From Thermococcus piezophilus (GTDB lineage: Archaea > Methanobacteriota_B > Thermococci > Thermococcales > Thermococcaceae), in the NCBI RefSeq assembly GCF_001647085.1, contig NZ_CP015520.1, forward strand, positions 1,818,219 to 1,882,218: a stretch of DNA of 64,000 nt, written 5' to 3'. The notes under the pieces were generated by a model that saw only the letters and a list, made by a program, of their open reading frames with translations, had not been told where the DNA came from and did no database searches. The stretch's first letter is position 1. Every line of letters starts with the position of its first letter. Positions 18,306-27,740 of this stretch are shown piece by piece. The translations under genes and the position numbers were made by a program.

Positions 18306-20114
18306 ATGTGTGGCATAATCGGGTACATCGGCGAAAGACAGGCCTGTCAGGTTATCGTTAAAGGGCTCAAACGCCTCGAATACAGAGGTTACGATTCTGC
18401 TGGAATAGTCACCGAGGAAAATGGAGCGCTTCACATTAAGAAAGGTGCCGGAAAGATAGACGAGCTGGCCGAGAAGCTTGGTCTGCTCGAGATGCCAGGA
18501 AAAAGGGGCATCGGCCACACCCGCTGGGCGACCCATGGTGTTCCGAACGACGTTAACGCTCATCCCCAAACTGACTGCTCCGGCAAAATCGCCCTCGTCC
18601 ACAACGGCATAATTGAGAACTACGGCGAGATAAAAGAGGAGCTCCTCAAAAGGGGACACGTCTTCAAGAGCGACACTGATACTGAGGTCATAGCTCACCT
18701 CATCGAGGATGAGCTCAAGTCGAGCAAGAGCTTTGAAGAAGCCATGAGAAAAGCCCTGCTCAAGCTCAAGGGCTCTTTCGCTCTGGGAATAATCTACACA
18801 GAAGAGCCGGACAGGCTCTACTTCGTGAGGAACGAGAGTCCGCTCGTTCTGGGCATAGGTGAGGGAGAAAACTTCGCGGCAAGCGATGTGCCTGCGTTTT
18901 TGGAGTACACCAACAGGGCCGTTTTCCTTGACGATGGGGAATACGCGGTGATAACGAAGGACTCCTGCGTCGTTAAAAAGCTCTCGACCGGTGAAGTCAT
19001 TGACAAGCCCGTCCAGGAGATAGGTTGGACGCTCGAGATGGCCGAGAAGGCTGGTTATGAGCACTTCATGCTGAAGGAGATCTACGAGCAGCCGAGGGCG
19101 ATAAGGGACGCAATCCACGGCAACGCGGAAGTTATAGAAAATGTCGCCAAGGAGATAGCGAAGTACGATAAAATCTTCTTCGTTGCAATGGGAACCTCCT
19201 ACCACGCCGCCCTGGTCGGGAAATACCTCCTCCAGCGCCTGGCGAAGAAGGTTCCAATCGTTGAAGAGGCCAGCGAATTCCGCTATGAAATGGAAGAGCT
19301 GATAGATGAGGATACGCTCGTCATAGCCATAACCCAGAGCGGCGAGACTGCAGACACTTTAGCGGCCATGAAGCTGGCAAAAGCTAGGGGCGCAAAAGTT
19401 CTGGCAATAGTCAATGTCATTGGCAGTATGGCGACCAGGATAGCCGACTTAACGCTCTACACCCACGCGGGGCCGGAGATAGGCGTAGCCGCGACGAAAA
19501 CCTACACCACCCAGCTTACAGTTCTTACCATGCTCGCGATAGCCCTTGCGAGAACCCTTGGAACTGCCGATAAGGAGTACTTAAGGCAGCTTGAGGAGAA
19601 CCTAAACAGAATCCCAGAGCTTGTTGAGAAAGTTCTCAAGCACGATGGCGCACTCAGGGAGCTCGCCGAAGAACTTAAGGAAAAGAGGGACTTCTTCTAC
19701 ATCGGAAGGAGCATAGGCGTCCCCACCGCCCTGGAAGGAGCTCTCAAGCTCAAGGAGATAAGCTACATCCATGCCGAGGGACTGAGCGCGGGTGAGCTGA
19801 AGCACGGCCCGCTGGCACTGCTCGAAGAAGGCGTTCCAGTGGTTGCAATCGCTCCAAGCGGGAAGACCTTCGACAAGATGCTTTCCAACATAGAGGAGGC
19901 CAAGGCAAGGGGAGCATACATAATAGCCCTAGGCGATAATGAGAGCCTTAAGAAGGTCTCGGACGTGATTATAGAGATGCCTCCAATGGACGAGCTGCTC
20001 ACGCCCATAGTTTACGTCGTCCCTCTCCAGATCCTCGCATATCATCTCGCCGTCCTCAGGGGCAACGACCCCGACAAGCCGAGGAATTTGGCCAAGTCAG
20101 TTACCGTTGAATGA
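18306..20114 (+). CDS. glmS: glutamine-fructose-6-phosphate aminotransferase (isomerizing)
   Basis: GlmS makes glucosamine-6-phosphate, the first step toward UDP-GlcNAc. The class II amidotransferase domain starts MCGIIGYIG with the nucleophilic Cys2 and continues with GHTRWATHG and the HNGII loop. Two SIS isomerase domains follow ([45 protein letters not shown]). The C-terminus ends LAKSVTVE, as expected. The 602-residue length is normal. The gene has GGTGAAG before the ATG. It lies ten bases upstream of aglB, suggesting joint expression of sugar-donor synthesis and N-glycosylation. Confidence 0.95.
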   Translation: MCGIIGYIGERQACQVIVKGLKRLEYRGYDSAGIVTEENGALHIKKGAGKIDELAEKLGLLEMPGKRGIGHTRWATHGVPNDVNAHPQTDCSGKIALVHNGIIENYGEIKEELLKRGHVFKSDTDTEVIAHLIEDELKSSKSFEEAMRKALLKLKGSFALGIIYTEEPDRLYFVRNESPLVLGIGEGENFAASDVPAFLEYTNRAVFLDDGEYAVITKDSCVVKKLSTGEVIDKPVQEIGWTLEMAEKAGYEHFMLKEIYEQPRAIRDAIHGNAEVIENVAKEIAKYDKIFFVAMGTSYHAALVGKYLLQRLAKKVPIVEEASEFRYEMEELIDEDTLVIAITQSGETADTLAAMKLAKARGAKVLAIVNVIGSMATRIADLTLYTHAGPEIGVAATKTYTTQLTVLTMLAIALARTLGTADKEYLRQLEENLNRIPELVEKVLKHDGALRELAEELKEKRDFFYIGRSIGVPTALEGALKLKEISYIHAEGLSAGELKHGPLALLEEGVPVVAIAPSGKTFDKMLSNIEEAKARGAYIIALGDNESLKKVSDVIIEMPPMDELLTPIVYVVPLQILAYHLAVLRGNDPDKPRNLAKSVTVE

Positions 20115-20124
20115 GGTGGTTTGA

Positions 20125-22989
20125 ATGGTGAAAACCGACGTTAAGGAAAAACGAAAGAAAAAGGAGGAGAAATCCTCCATTTCCGAGTACTATCAGAAGT
20201 TCAAGGCCTACGGGCTTCCGCTGATAGTTCTCCTGCTGGCATACATCGGCTTCAAGATAAGGGCCGTTACGTCCAACTACAAGACCTTCCTCGATCCGGA
20301 TACCTTCTACCACTACGAGCTCTACAAGCTGGCCATCCAAGAGTGGCTCCCCAAGTACTTCCCCTACGCCAACCCACCGACGGGGTTTAAAATAAGCGGG
20401 TCCCTTGGCCTCTACGCGGTTCAGGCGTTCTTCTACAAGCTGATTAGTCCGCTCGGCTACGACGTGATGGATGCCTTCAAGCTCTGGCCGCCGTTCGTTG
20501 GAGCAATGACCATCATAGCCGTTTATCTCCTCGGAAGGAAGCTCCACTCCAACTGGGCGGGTGTCTGGGCGGCAGCATTCATGATGTTCTCCTACGCTAA
20601 CTTCAGCAAGACCTACTCGGGTAACAACCGTGGTGAAGGTCCGTTCATGATGTTCTTCCTCTACGCGGTGTTCTTCCTCATCGTGTACCTCGACGAGAAG
20701 GAGTGGAACTGGAAGAAAATCCTCTCAGGGTTGCTCTTCCTGATAGCCAGCGTCCTCTACATGGGCGTCTGGCTGGGAAGCCAGTTCGGTGTGGGAATCC
20801 TCCTGCTCTTCGCGGCGGCACACACGATAATCCTCTTCGTATTCGGAAAGATTGAAGAGCTCAAGCGCTTTGTTAAAGAATTTTACCCGATCTACGCGCT
20901 GTCACTACTCATCGGAATAGCACTGTACCCGACGGGCTTCGTCAGAATAAGGGGCTTCCTTATATTCTCCCTTCAGGCATTCATCGGGCTTTCCGTGCTC
21001 GTTGCAATAATGCTGTATGGTGAGCGGGTCGGGCTTAGCTACTCCCACAGAAAGCACCGCTTTGGAACCGTTCTCGCGATCGGCCTGGTTGGCTTTCTCG
21101 GCGCCTACCTCTACCTCGGTCCTGACATGTTGAAGTACATGGGCGCCGCGTACCAGTCCAACCCGCTCTACCAGACTGTTGCTGAACTTGCAAAGACTAA
21201 CTGGAAAACAATAGCCAGCTACTACAGTGTCAAGACCAAAGACGGAATTATCTTCCTGCTCTCACTTGCTGGTTTCATCATAGTGCTTGTCAGGTTCATC
21301 AGAAAGCTCCTCAAAAGTGACCTCACCGGCTATAAGGAAGTCTTCCTCGTGACCTACTACATTGGCTCGGTTTATCTGCTCCTCATGGCGGTTAGATTCG
21401 TGTTCCAGGCTTCGGGCGCTATACTCCTCTTGGCTGGCGTTGCGATTGGCGAAGTGTTCCTGTTTGTTGAAAACATGAAAGATAGCATCAGCACTAGGGT
21501 CCTCTACGCGATGCTCCTCATCCTCCTGTTCCTGCCGCTCCCAATCATAGGTGCCCAGTATATGAACAACGTGGCCATCAACACATCAAAGGCCCAGGGC
21601 TCAGTCCCGGCCGACTGGGTGAATACTCTCAAATGGCTCAGGGAGAACAGCGACCCGCTTGACAGTGCCACCAGCTGGTGGGACTACGGCTACTGGATCG
21701 AGTCAAGCCTCCTCAGCAACAGGCGCTCTGCCACCGACGGCGGTCACGCCTACGACAGGCGCTACATAGTTGCGGACTTCTTCGCCCACTACGGCAACGA
21801 GAGCGAGGTCGACTTCGAGAGCTGGGAGCTCAACTACATGATAGTCTGGCAGCAGGACATCTACAAGTTCAACGCCATAAGCTACCTCGGTGGAGCGATA
21901 ACCTACGAGGAATACAAGAACAATCCCATGTTCCAGGTGATATACCCGAACTACATCCGCTACGTCAACGAGAGCGGCAAAACGGTAGTCTACATCACCA
22001 ACGGCCAGTACGCCTACCAGCCGATAATGACCATCGACCTCACTAAGGGCCAGGTCATCCAGGGAAGGGGAGACATACCCTACGTCCTCTACGTCTTCCA
22101 GGGCTACGGCCTGCTCGCGTACCAGAGCATAGCCTTCAGCAACTTCGTTAGACTCGCCTTCCACATACCGTACTCCTTCAAGCAGTGGGACGCCCAGATG
22201 CTCTTCGCGAACTTCAAGCCGGTCTACACTAACGGTGGAGTTTCGACCTACGAGTTCAGGCCCTTCGCAGTTTACAGGATTGACAAATATGAGAACGGAA
22301 CATGGAAGGCATTTTACAGCACGACCGCCGGCGGAAAGCTCCCACTCGGCGAACAGAGGCTTAGACTCTGGATCTCAGCCTTCGGCAGGGACGTTAAAGA
22401 CGCCACCCTGGTCTTTGAGGCCTACAACGGAACCGAGCTGGTCAAGAGGGAAGTCGTTGCGGAGAATGTTAACATCAACTACCTCAACGAGACCCCCGTC
22501 GAGGTCAGCCTGACGATACCGAACGTCACCAGCTACCGCTTCGTCCTCATCCAGGACGGCCCTGTCGGAGTGCTTAACGGCGCGCCGAAGGTCGATGGAA
22601 AGATTGCCAACCCAAGTTACATCCTTAATGAGGGCCAGAGCGGCCAGCTCGAGCTTACTGCGGCCTTCAGGAAGAACTACACCGCTGACCTCTATCTCAG
22701 GGCCAGCATAGTTTACTACGTCGCACCCAACGGCAAGGACATTAACCAGCCGAACTTCCGCCTGGAGCCCCACATGGACATCATAACCTACATCCCCGTC
22801 AAGAAGGGCATCAGCGTGAAGGCCGGCAACAACACCATAACCGTCCAGGCGAGCATGCCGGAGAACGTCTTTGAGCAGTACCTCCAGGAGCTCTACAAGA
22901 AGTACGGCGAGGACAAGGTCGTCGTAGTGAAGGAGAGGATAGAGCCGATATTCATTGCCAAGAAGGAGTACGTGATCTGGGAGGGCTAA
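20125..22989 (+). CDS. aglB: oligosaccharyltransferase AglB (STT3 family)
   Basis: AglB transfers a lipid-linked oligosaccharide to Asn in N-x-S/T sites on the outer face of the membrane. The 954-residue protein has a charged cytosolic N-terminus, about thirteen hydrophobic segments, and a large extracellular C-terminal half. The first external loop holds the metal-site motif LDPDTFYHYE (near residue 53). The hallmark WWDYG is at 518-522, followed by DGGHAYDRRY. Size fits the long AglB form. It follows glmS by ten bases with GAGGTGG in the gap. Its TAA overlaps the end of the convergent ParB-like gene. Confidence 0.95.
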   Translation: MVKTDVKEKRKKKEEKSSISEYYQKFKAYGLPLIVLLLAYIGFKIRAVTSNYKTFLDPDTFYHYELYKLAIQEWLPKYFPYANPPTGFKISGSLGLYAVQAFFYKLISPLGYDVMDAFKLWPPFVGAMTIIAVYLLGRKLHSNWAGVWAAAFMMFSYANFSKTYSGNNRGEGPFMMFFLYAVFFLIVYLDEKEWNWKKILSGLLFLIASVLYMGVWLGSQFGVGILLLFAAAHTIILFVFGKIEELKRFVKEFYPIYALSLLIGIALYPTGFVRIRGFLIFSLQAFIGLSVLVAIMLYGERVGLSYSHRKHRFGTVLAIGLVGFLGAYLYLGPDMLKYMGAAYQSNPLYQTVAELAKTNWKTIASYYSVKTKDGIIFLLSLAGFIIVLVRFIRKLLKSDLTGYKEVFLVTYYIGSVYLLLMAVRFVFQASGAILLLAGVAIGEVFLFVENMKDSISTRVLYAMLLILLFLPLPIIGAQYMNNVAINTSKAQGSVPADWVNTLKWLRENSDPLDSATSWWDYGYWIESSLLSNRRSATDGGHAYDRRYIVADFFAHYGNESEVDFESWELNYMIVWQQDIYKFNAISYLGGAITYEEYKNNPMFQVIYPNYIRYVNESGKTVVYITNGQYAYQPIMTIDLTKGQVIQGRGDIPYVLYVFQGYGLLAYQSIAFSNFVRLAFHIPYSFKQWDAQMLFANFKPVYTNGGVSTYEFRPFAVYRIDKYENGTWKAFYSTTAGGKLPLGEQRLRLWISAFGRDVKDATLVFEAYNGTELVKREVVAENVNINYLNETPVEVSLTIPNVTSYRFVLIQDGPVGVLNGAPKVDGKIANPSYILNEGQSGQLELTAAFRKNYTADLYLRASIVYYVAPNGKDINQPNFRLEPHMDIITYIPVKKGISVKAGNNTITVQASMPENVFEQYLQELYKKYGEDKVVVVKERIEPIFIAKKEYVIWEG

Positions 22990-23388
22990 TCTCTCACTAT
23001 TTTTACGTCTTCCAGCCTTTCTAACTCTTCTTTTCTTACTGTTCTTACAACGCCAGGAACAAAGCCGTTTTTGGTCTCAGAATGATGGCCTCGACCTCGG
23101 AAAAGCCGAGCTTTTTGAGGGCAAATGCCCTGTGGTGATCATCGAGCATGTAGTATTTCCCACCATGGGGTATGACTACTATAGGCGCGTTGTAGCGTGC
23201 TTGATCTCCTGAAGGATGACCAGCAGCTTGGCCCCGCTGAGCTCCCTCTGGGTGGAAACGACCTGCTCCAGGGGGATGAACTCCCTTTCAAGCTCAAACT
23301 CAATGCCATAAATCACCTCGTATTCCTCCTTTATCCTCTCGGCGCGCCTGAAGGCCTCCTCCCTCGTTATGAGCCTGGTCCCTCTCAA
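22986..23388 (-). pseudogene. ParB-like nuclease-domain protein, two frameshifts
   Basis: Joining three frames yields one ParB/Srx-fold protein of about 134 residues: REFIPLEQVVSTQRELS, then (shift near 23200) YNAPIVVIPHGGKYYMLDDHHRAFALKKLG, then (shift near 23065) GFVPGVVRTVRKEELERL. Each shift equals one missing base: a G before TACAAC and an A in an A-run. The DDHHRA motif is the nucleotide-binding signature of this fold. The TTG start at 23388 overlaps the methyltransferase stop. A sequencing error is plausible for both sites; otherwise the gene is dead. Confidence 0.6.
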
Positions 23389-24056
23389 GTCTTCACGCCC
23401 CTAACGGCTATAAAGGCGGCGAAGTTTTTGCGCTTCCTGTGGCATTTTCTATCAATCCTTTCGGCCAAGCCTAAGAAGGGCCAGAAGGATGGAAAAAAGA
23501 TAACCCCCGCACACTCGACCTCAGTAAAGCCCCCGTTCTTCAGGAGAAGTTTGAGCTCCCTGGGAGTGTAGAACCGGGCATAGCGGTAGGCAGTCTCGAC
23601 GAAGAGGCTCTTTAGGCGCTTGAAGAAGAACCACGAGCTCCTTCCGTTCATGGTGCCGATGATAACCTCACCGCCGGGCTTGAGGACGCGGTGGATCTCG
23701 GCGATTACCTTCTCAGGCTCGTGGATAAACTCAAACATGGTCACGCTCAGGACTAGGTCAAAGCTCTCGTCCGGAAAGGGCAGGGAATATGCATTGCCTT
23801 TGATGCAGTTGAGGCCCTTTGCCCCGGCTATTTCCAGCATCCCCTCGCTCGCGTCGAGGCCGATAACGTCAAAGCCGCGCTTTTTAAGCTCGATAGTGTA
23901 GTTTCCGGTGCCGCAGCCGAGGTCAAGGGCTTTACCGGCCTTAGAGCGTAGCATCGAGAACACGAGCCACTTCTCTGTCCTATCCACGTAGCGACCGGTC
24001 TTTGTCCTGTACCAGTCGTCGTAGCGCTTCGCTATCCTGTCAAAGTATTCAACCAC
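23385..24056 (-). CDS. class I SAM-dependent methyltransferase (UbiE/Methyltransf_11 type)
   Basis: This is a 223-residue small-molecule-type methyltransferase. Motif I is ALDLGCGTGNYT, motif II is VIGLDASEGML, and later motifs are LPFPDESFDLVLSV and VLKPGGEVIIGTMN. A C-terminal lid holds FYTPRELKLLLKNGGF. The start is GTG 24056 after GGGGG. Substrate unknown; the fold is shared by quinone, lipid and tRNA enzymes. It is the middle gene of a tight minus-strand run (MoaD-like, thiamine-binding, methyltransferase, ParB-like). Confidence 0.8.
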   Translation of the reverse strand: MVEYFDRIAKRYDDWYRTKTGRYVDRTEKWLVFSMLRSKAGKALDLGCGTGNYTIELKKRGFDVIGLDASEGMLEIAGAKGLNCIKGNAYSLPFPDESFDLVLSVTMFEFIHEPEKVIAEIHRVLKPGGEVIIGTMNGRSSWFFFKRLKSLFVETAYRYARFYTPRELKLLLKNGGFTEVECAGVIFFPSFWPFLGLAERIDRKCHRKRKNFAAFIAVRGVKT

Positions 24057-24057
24057 G

Positions 24058-24339
24058 TTAAACCCCCATTTTGCCCTCTATGGTGAGCGGTTTATCAACC
24101 CGGTCGTCTATCTTGAGGTTTATCACGACGCGCTTCACACCAGTATTGAGGATTGTCTCGTGGCAGCGCTTGACCAGCTCGAGGATTTCATCAACGGAAC
24201 CTTCAACCACAGTTCCCATCAGGCAGACATGGTACTTCAGGCCGCTCGCCTTTATGACTTTGATGATGGGTTCGAGGTACTTGCCCACACTCGGGCTTTC
24301 TGTTCCAAGTAGAAAAAGGCAAAGCTCCGCTACCGCCAT
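24058..24339 (-). CDS. MTH1187-family thiamine-binding protein
   Basis: This 93-residue protein of the MTH1187/YkoF-like family (formerly DUF77) has the ferredoxin-like fold with SPSVGKYLEPIIKVIKASGL, the MGTVVEG strand and VKRVVINLKIDDR. Family members bind thiamine or related molecules and form tetramers. The ATG overlaps the stop of the MoaD-like gene, so translation is coupled. Confidence 0.85.
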   Translation of the reverse strand: MAVAELCLFLLGTESPSVGKYLEPIIKVIKASGLKYHVCLMGTVVEGSVDEILELVKRCHETILNTGVKRVVINLKIDDRVDKPLTIEGKMGV

Positions 24340-24623
24340 CAGCCACCCCCTGCGGGCGGGAAGATGTGCACCTCATCATCATCCTTCAGCTCGGTGTCGA
24401 GGCCCTTAAGGTGCAGGATGTTGTGGCCGTTCACGAGGATCATTCCGTCTATGGCCTTTCCTGCCTCCTTGGCGTGGGGACTCTCAAGGAGCTGCTTCTT
24501 TATCTCCGGATTGTAGTGCTCGGCCAGATAATCGATAAGCTCACCTACCGTTCTGGAACTGTTCAACTCTATCTCCTTCCTCCCTATCAGCTCCCGGAAC
24601 GTGGCGTAAAATCGCACCTTCAT
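24339..24623 (-). CDS. MoaD/SAMP-family ubiquitin-like protein
   Basis: This 94-residue beta-grasp protein starts MKVRFYATFREL and ends PPAGGG, the C-terminal di-glycine used for thiocarboxylate formation or protein conjugation. MoaD carries sulfur for molybdopterin; archaeal SAMPs also modify proteins and help tRNA thiolation. A molybdopterin-dependent oxidoreductase gene at 56195 shows that the cell needs the cofactor. GGGG lies a few bases before the start. Confidence 0.88.
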   Translation of the reverse strand: MKVRFYATFRELIGRKEIELNSSRTVGELIDYLAEHYNPEIKKQLLESPHAKEAGKAIDGMILVNGHNILHLKGLDTELKDDDEVHIFPPAGGG

Positions 24624-24666
24624 TGAGCCCCACCTAAAAAAGGTTGGAAGAAGGGACTAAAAAACT

Positions 24667-25341
24667 TTATTCGTGTTCTTTCCGTTTCTTTTCGCGGTTG
24701 TGTATGTAGTCGAGGAGCGGTCTCATCCTCTCCCAGACCTCGTTTATACTGCCGTGACCATCAACCCTAACGTAGATGCCCTGCCTCTTGTAGAACTTGA
24801 TTATTGGCTCCATGTTCTTGACGTAGAGGTCGTAGCGTCTCCCGATTATGTCCGGCATATCGTCCTCCCTCTGGACGAGCTGAGAGCCACAGATGTCACA
24901 TTTACCAGGAACCTTTGTGGATCGGTACTGAAGGTGATAAACGGCACCACACTTGGGACATATCCTCCTCCTGGAGATGCGCTCAACGCTCTCCTCCTTA
25001 GAGATGAAAATCTCCATCGCCACGTCTATCCTTATGCCGTGGTCGTAGAGGTAGTTCTCGAGCGCGAGAACCTGTTCTGCCGTTCTGGGGTAGCCGTCGA
25101 TGATGAAGTTGTTCCTGTCGCGCCTTAAGCGAGAAATCACGAGGGTATTGACGACGATGTCCGGGATGAGCTCCCCCTTTGCGAGATACTTCTTCAGCTC
25201 CTTCCCGAGCTCGCTTCCCCTTTCAATCTCCGTCCGTATCATGTCCCCCGAGGAGATATACGTCAGCCCGTAGCGCTCCGTTATCGTCCTTGAGTGGGTT
25301 GATTTGCCGCTCCCAGGTGGCCCAAAGATGAGGATGTTCAT
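24667..25341 (-). CDS. adk: adenylate kinase
   Basis: Adenylate kinase interconverts ATP, AMP and ADP. The P-loop is FGPPGSGKST, the AMP site includes YISSGDMIRTE, and DGYPRTAEQ follows. The lid has a four-cysteine zinc site (CPKCGAVYH...CDICGSQL). The start is ATG 25341 (MNILIFG) after GGTGAG, giving 224 residues. This is the bacterial-type Adk found in Thermococcales. Confidence 0.94.
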   Translation of the reverse strand: MNILIFGPPGSGKSTHSRTITERYGLTYISSGDMIRTEIERGSELGKELKKYLAKGELIPDIVVNTLVISRLRRDRNNFIIDGYPRTAEQVLALENYLYDHGIRIDVAMEIFISKEESVERISRRRICPKCGAVYHLQYRSTKVPGKCDICGSQLVQREDDMPDIIGRRYDLYVKNMEPIIKFYKRQGIYVRVDGHGSINEVWERMRPLLDYIHNREKKRKEHE

Positions 25342-25397
25342 TTTTCTCACCGTTAGTTATTTGTTTCTCAGTTGATAAAACAATTACGGTGGTGGTC

Positions 25398-25844
25398 ATG
25401 AAACTGAGCACAGGCTTTGTTCGGGCATCCGGCTACGCCCACAAGGTGAGGCGCGTCCTCTTTGCAATAACACGCGGGAGGGTGGAGCCGGAAGAAGTTG
25501 TAAAGGCCGCGGCGGAGCTCAACCAGTACGTCTTTGAAAAGCTCCAGGAGATGGGGGTGGACAAGGGGGACGTCGTGAGGATAAGCGTCCCCTTCAGCAT
25601 CGAGGATGGAAAGATAAAGTGGCACTATGAGGGACTCAAGATAGAGGTCTACAAGCGAGAGGATGAAGCAAAGCTCGCCGAAGCTATGGAAGAAATCGAG
25701 GAGCGCGAGAGAGACCTCGAAGAGCAGATAAAGGAGCTTGAAGAGCTCGCCCTTCAGCTCAGGGAGATGAGCGAGAAAATACTGGAGAAGCTGGAGGAGC
25801 TCAAGCAGGAGCATACCTCGCTCAGACTCAAGGCGGAGGAGTGA
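25398..25844 (+). CDS. DUF2258 family protein with C-terminal coiled coil
   Basis: The 148-residue protein starts at ATG 25398 after GGTGGTGGTC. An N-terminal domain ([28 protein letters not shown]) is followed by a long heptad-rich helix from about residue 90 ([20 protein letters not shown]...), a clear coiled coil. It matches the archaeal DUF2258 family of unknown role. It is divergent from adk and overlaps the 3' end of the convergent trmY by 17 bases. Confidence 0.75.
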   Translation: MKLSTGFVRASGYAHKVRRVLFAITRGRVEPEEVVKAAAELNQYVFEKLQEMGVDKGDVVRISVPFSIEDGKIKWHYEGLKIEVYKREDEAKLAEAMEEIEERERDLEEQIKELEELALQLREMSEKILEKLEELKQEHTSLRLKAEE

Positions 25845-26439
25845 GGGAATCAAGGAAGATGTTGACGTAGGCCACGACATGGGAGGCGAGGTAGCTTTTC
25901 CTTCCGATGCTCACTTTTTCAGCTATGCCCTCAAGAAAGGTCTCGTCCTCAGGGGTTAACCCCTCGTGGTCGCCGAGGATGAAGGCAACATTCTGCGAAA
26001 AGTTCACTCTCCCGATGGGTCTGCCCTCCTCGTGTAGGTAGTAAAGGGTCGAGCTTTTCAGGGTTCTCCTCACGATGTCCTCAAAGGTCATGTTGCTGAC
26101 GTATATTCCTGGGAGAACCTGGACTTCCTTGCTCGGCTCGCGGAGGGTCTCTCCTACCTTCAAAGCTTTGATTATCAGCTTCGCCGTGCTCAGCTCGTCG
26201 GGGTTGAGCGTTTTGGGCTTCATCTCCTGCCCCTCAAACCTTATCGCCTTCGGTGGGTTCGGCGGGCCGTAGAGGCTCAGCCAGACGCGGACGTTCTTCC
26301 TGAAGCTGTAGGAAAGCAGAAAAGCTGAGTTGAGAACCCTACAGAGCAAGTCAATCCTACCGCTCGTTCCAGGTAAGTCCCTGAGCTTGAAATCGGCCTT
26401 GGTGTGAGCCTTGTTAGCCTTGACTATGAACGTCCTCAT
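25828..26439 (-). CDS. trmY: tRNA pseudouridine(54) N1-methyltransferase
   Basis: TrmY is a SPOUT-fold enzyme that methylates pseudouridine-54 in the T-loop of archaeal tRNA. The protein is 203 residues and starts [13 protein letters not shown]. The SPOUT knot region is visible as [16 protein letters not shown] and [16 protein letters not shown] family-typical [17 protein letters not shown] helix is near the N-terminus. No gene follows on this strand; the CRISPR leader lies upstream. Confidence 0.9.
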   Translation of the reverse strand: MRTFIVKANKAHTKADFKLRDLPGTSGRIDLLCRVLNSAFLLSYSFRKNVRVWLSLYGPPNPPKAIRFEGQEMKPKTLNPDELSTAKLIIKALKVGETLREPSKEVQVLPGIYVSNMTFEDIVRRTLKSSTLYYLHEEGRPIGRVNFSQNVAFILGDHEGLTPEDETFLEGIAEKVSIGRKSYLASHVVAYVNIFLDSLTPPP

Positions 26440-26955
26440 GGGGGGGAGTTTGGAGGGGGACTTATAACCCTTGCCCGAAGAGATTCCGGAGCAGATTCAT
26501 ACTGCGGCATCCCTGGCCTTCTTACTTCATCGTCCGAAACTCTGGAAAATGGGGACGGTGAAGTGTTTGGAAGTCTTTAGTAACACTCGGTAACTATCAG
26601 ACTTTTTGGTACTATCTTTACCTTATAATGTAACGAAATTTTTTCATAACATTGAGAATAGCACGATACGGCTGTTTTTATCCCATTCTCCAGAGGAAAC
26701 TGGTCTTTTTGACTGTTAAATGATTTTGAAGTCTGAAAATTAATTTTTCTCTTTTCTTCGGCCTTTGGAAATCTAGCGAACATTCTTGTTCACAGAATTT
26801 TTGAGCTGTACAGGCCCTGAAATTCCTGAGAGAGGTTCCTAAAAGGCCCCGAATAGAAGATCCTCGTAGCGTTGAAACCACCCTTCTGCAGAAAAACTTA
26901 TAAGATTCAAGGCACTTTATAGCCATATAGAGCAAAAGAAGGAAAAAGCCGCCCT
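26440..26955 (+). promoter_or_regulatory. CRISPR leader and array promoter
   Basis: About 515 bases without a credible gene separate trmY from the first repeat. The stretch is more A/T-rich than its neighbours, with short A and T runs. A TATA-like element, AAAAACTTATAAG (26892-26904), lies about 55 bases before repeat 1 and would start transcription near 26930 on the plus strand. Orientation is supported by the degenerate repeat at the far end of the array. Short open frames here have no ribosome sites or family resemblance. Confidence 0.7.
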
Positions 26956-27707
26956 GTTGCAATAAGACTCTAGGAGAATTGAAAATATCGTTGGTATATT
27001 GCTCGTATTGCGGGGTCAGTGGGTTGCAATAAGACTCTAGGAGAATTGAAAACCACCACCACGTTGCATAAGCCAGCGCCTCCTTTTCAGTTGCAATAAG
27101 ACTCTAGGAGAATTGAAAATATCAGTTGACGCTACAAGCGACCAGGTGTTCCCACCGTTGCAATAAGACTCTAGGAGAATTGAAAAGTGGCGAGATTAGT
27201 GATGGACCACATGAGCTTAGCGAGTTGCAATAAGACTCTAGGAGAATTGAAAACTCCTACTGCAATTTTCACATCAAGCGCGTAACCGTGTTGCAATAAG
27301 ACTCTAGGAGAATTGAAAATTACTGCCCTATCAAGTCCGTAACCTAGAGGATGCCCGTTGCAATAAGACTCTAGGAGAATTGAAAATGCATCTTCGACCT
27401 CCTCAATGACTTCGCTCACGCTCGTTGCAATAAGACTCTAGGAGAATTGAAAAACGGAAGAAGAGAGAAGATACTTCAAAGGGCTTGCAGGTTGCAATAA
27501 GACTCTAGGAGAATTGAAAATAAGAGCCCTCACAAGCATTCCTTTATCTGCAAGTGTTGCAATAAGACTCTAGGAGAATTGAAAGAAAACCCGCCGTCAC
27601 CGCCGCCGTCATTGGGACATCAAGTTGCAATAAGACTCTAGGAGAATTGAAAGAGGGCAAAGACAGCGCCTATCTGTAGTTTCAATAAGACTCCAAGAGA
27701 CCCAGAG
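26956..27707 (+). CRISPR. CRISPR array, 11 perfect repeats plus one degenerate terminal repeat
   Basis: Eleven identical 29-base repeats (beginning GTTGCAATAAGACTC, ending GAGAATTGAAA) start at 26956, 27023, 27090, 27157, 27224, 27290, 27357, 27424, 27491, 27556 and 27624. A decayed copy beginning GTTTCAATAAGACTCC is at 27679-27707. Complete spacers are 36-39 bases; the last before the decayed repeat is 26. The base after the 29-mer is A in repeats 1-9 and G in repeats 10-11, so the classical 30-base Thermococcales form ending GAAAG is kept only in the two leader-distal repeats. No cas gene is in the window. Confidence 0.98.
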
Positions 27708-27740
27708 CCCTTAAAATATACCTATGGAATGCAGAGGGCC

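Noticed and set aside
18237-19205. Long open frame of 322 codons antisense to glmS
   Set aside because: It is a shadow of the strongly biased codons of glmS; it has no ribosome site and no recognisable family, and glmS is unmistakable.
26577-26962. Short open frames between trmY and the CRISPR array
   Set aside because: There are no ribosome sites or family features, composition is A/T-rich, and the position fits the CRISPR leader.
27171-27419. Open frame crossing four CRISPR repeats
   Set aside because: It is produced by repeat periodicity and coding-like spacers; the array explains it fully.
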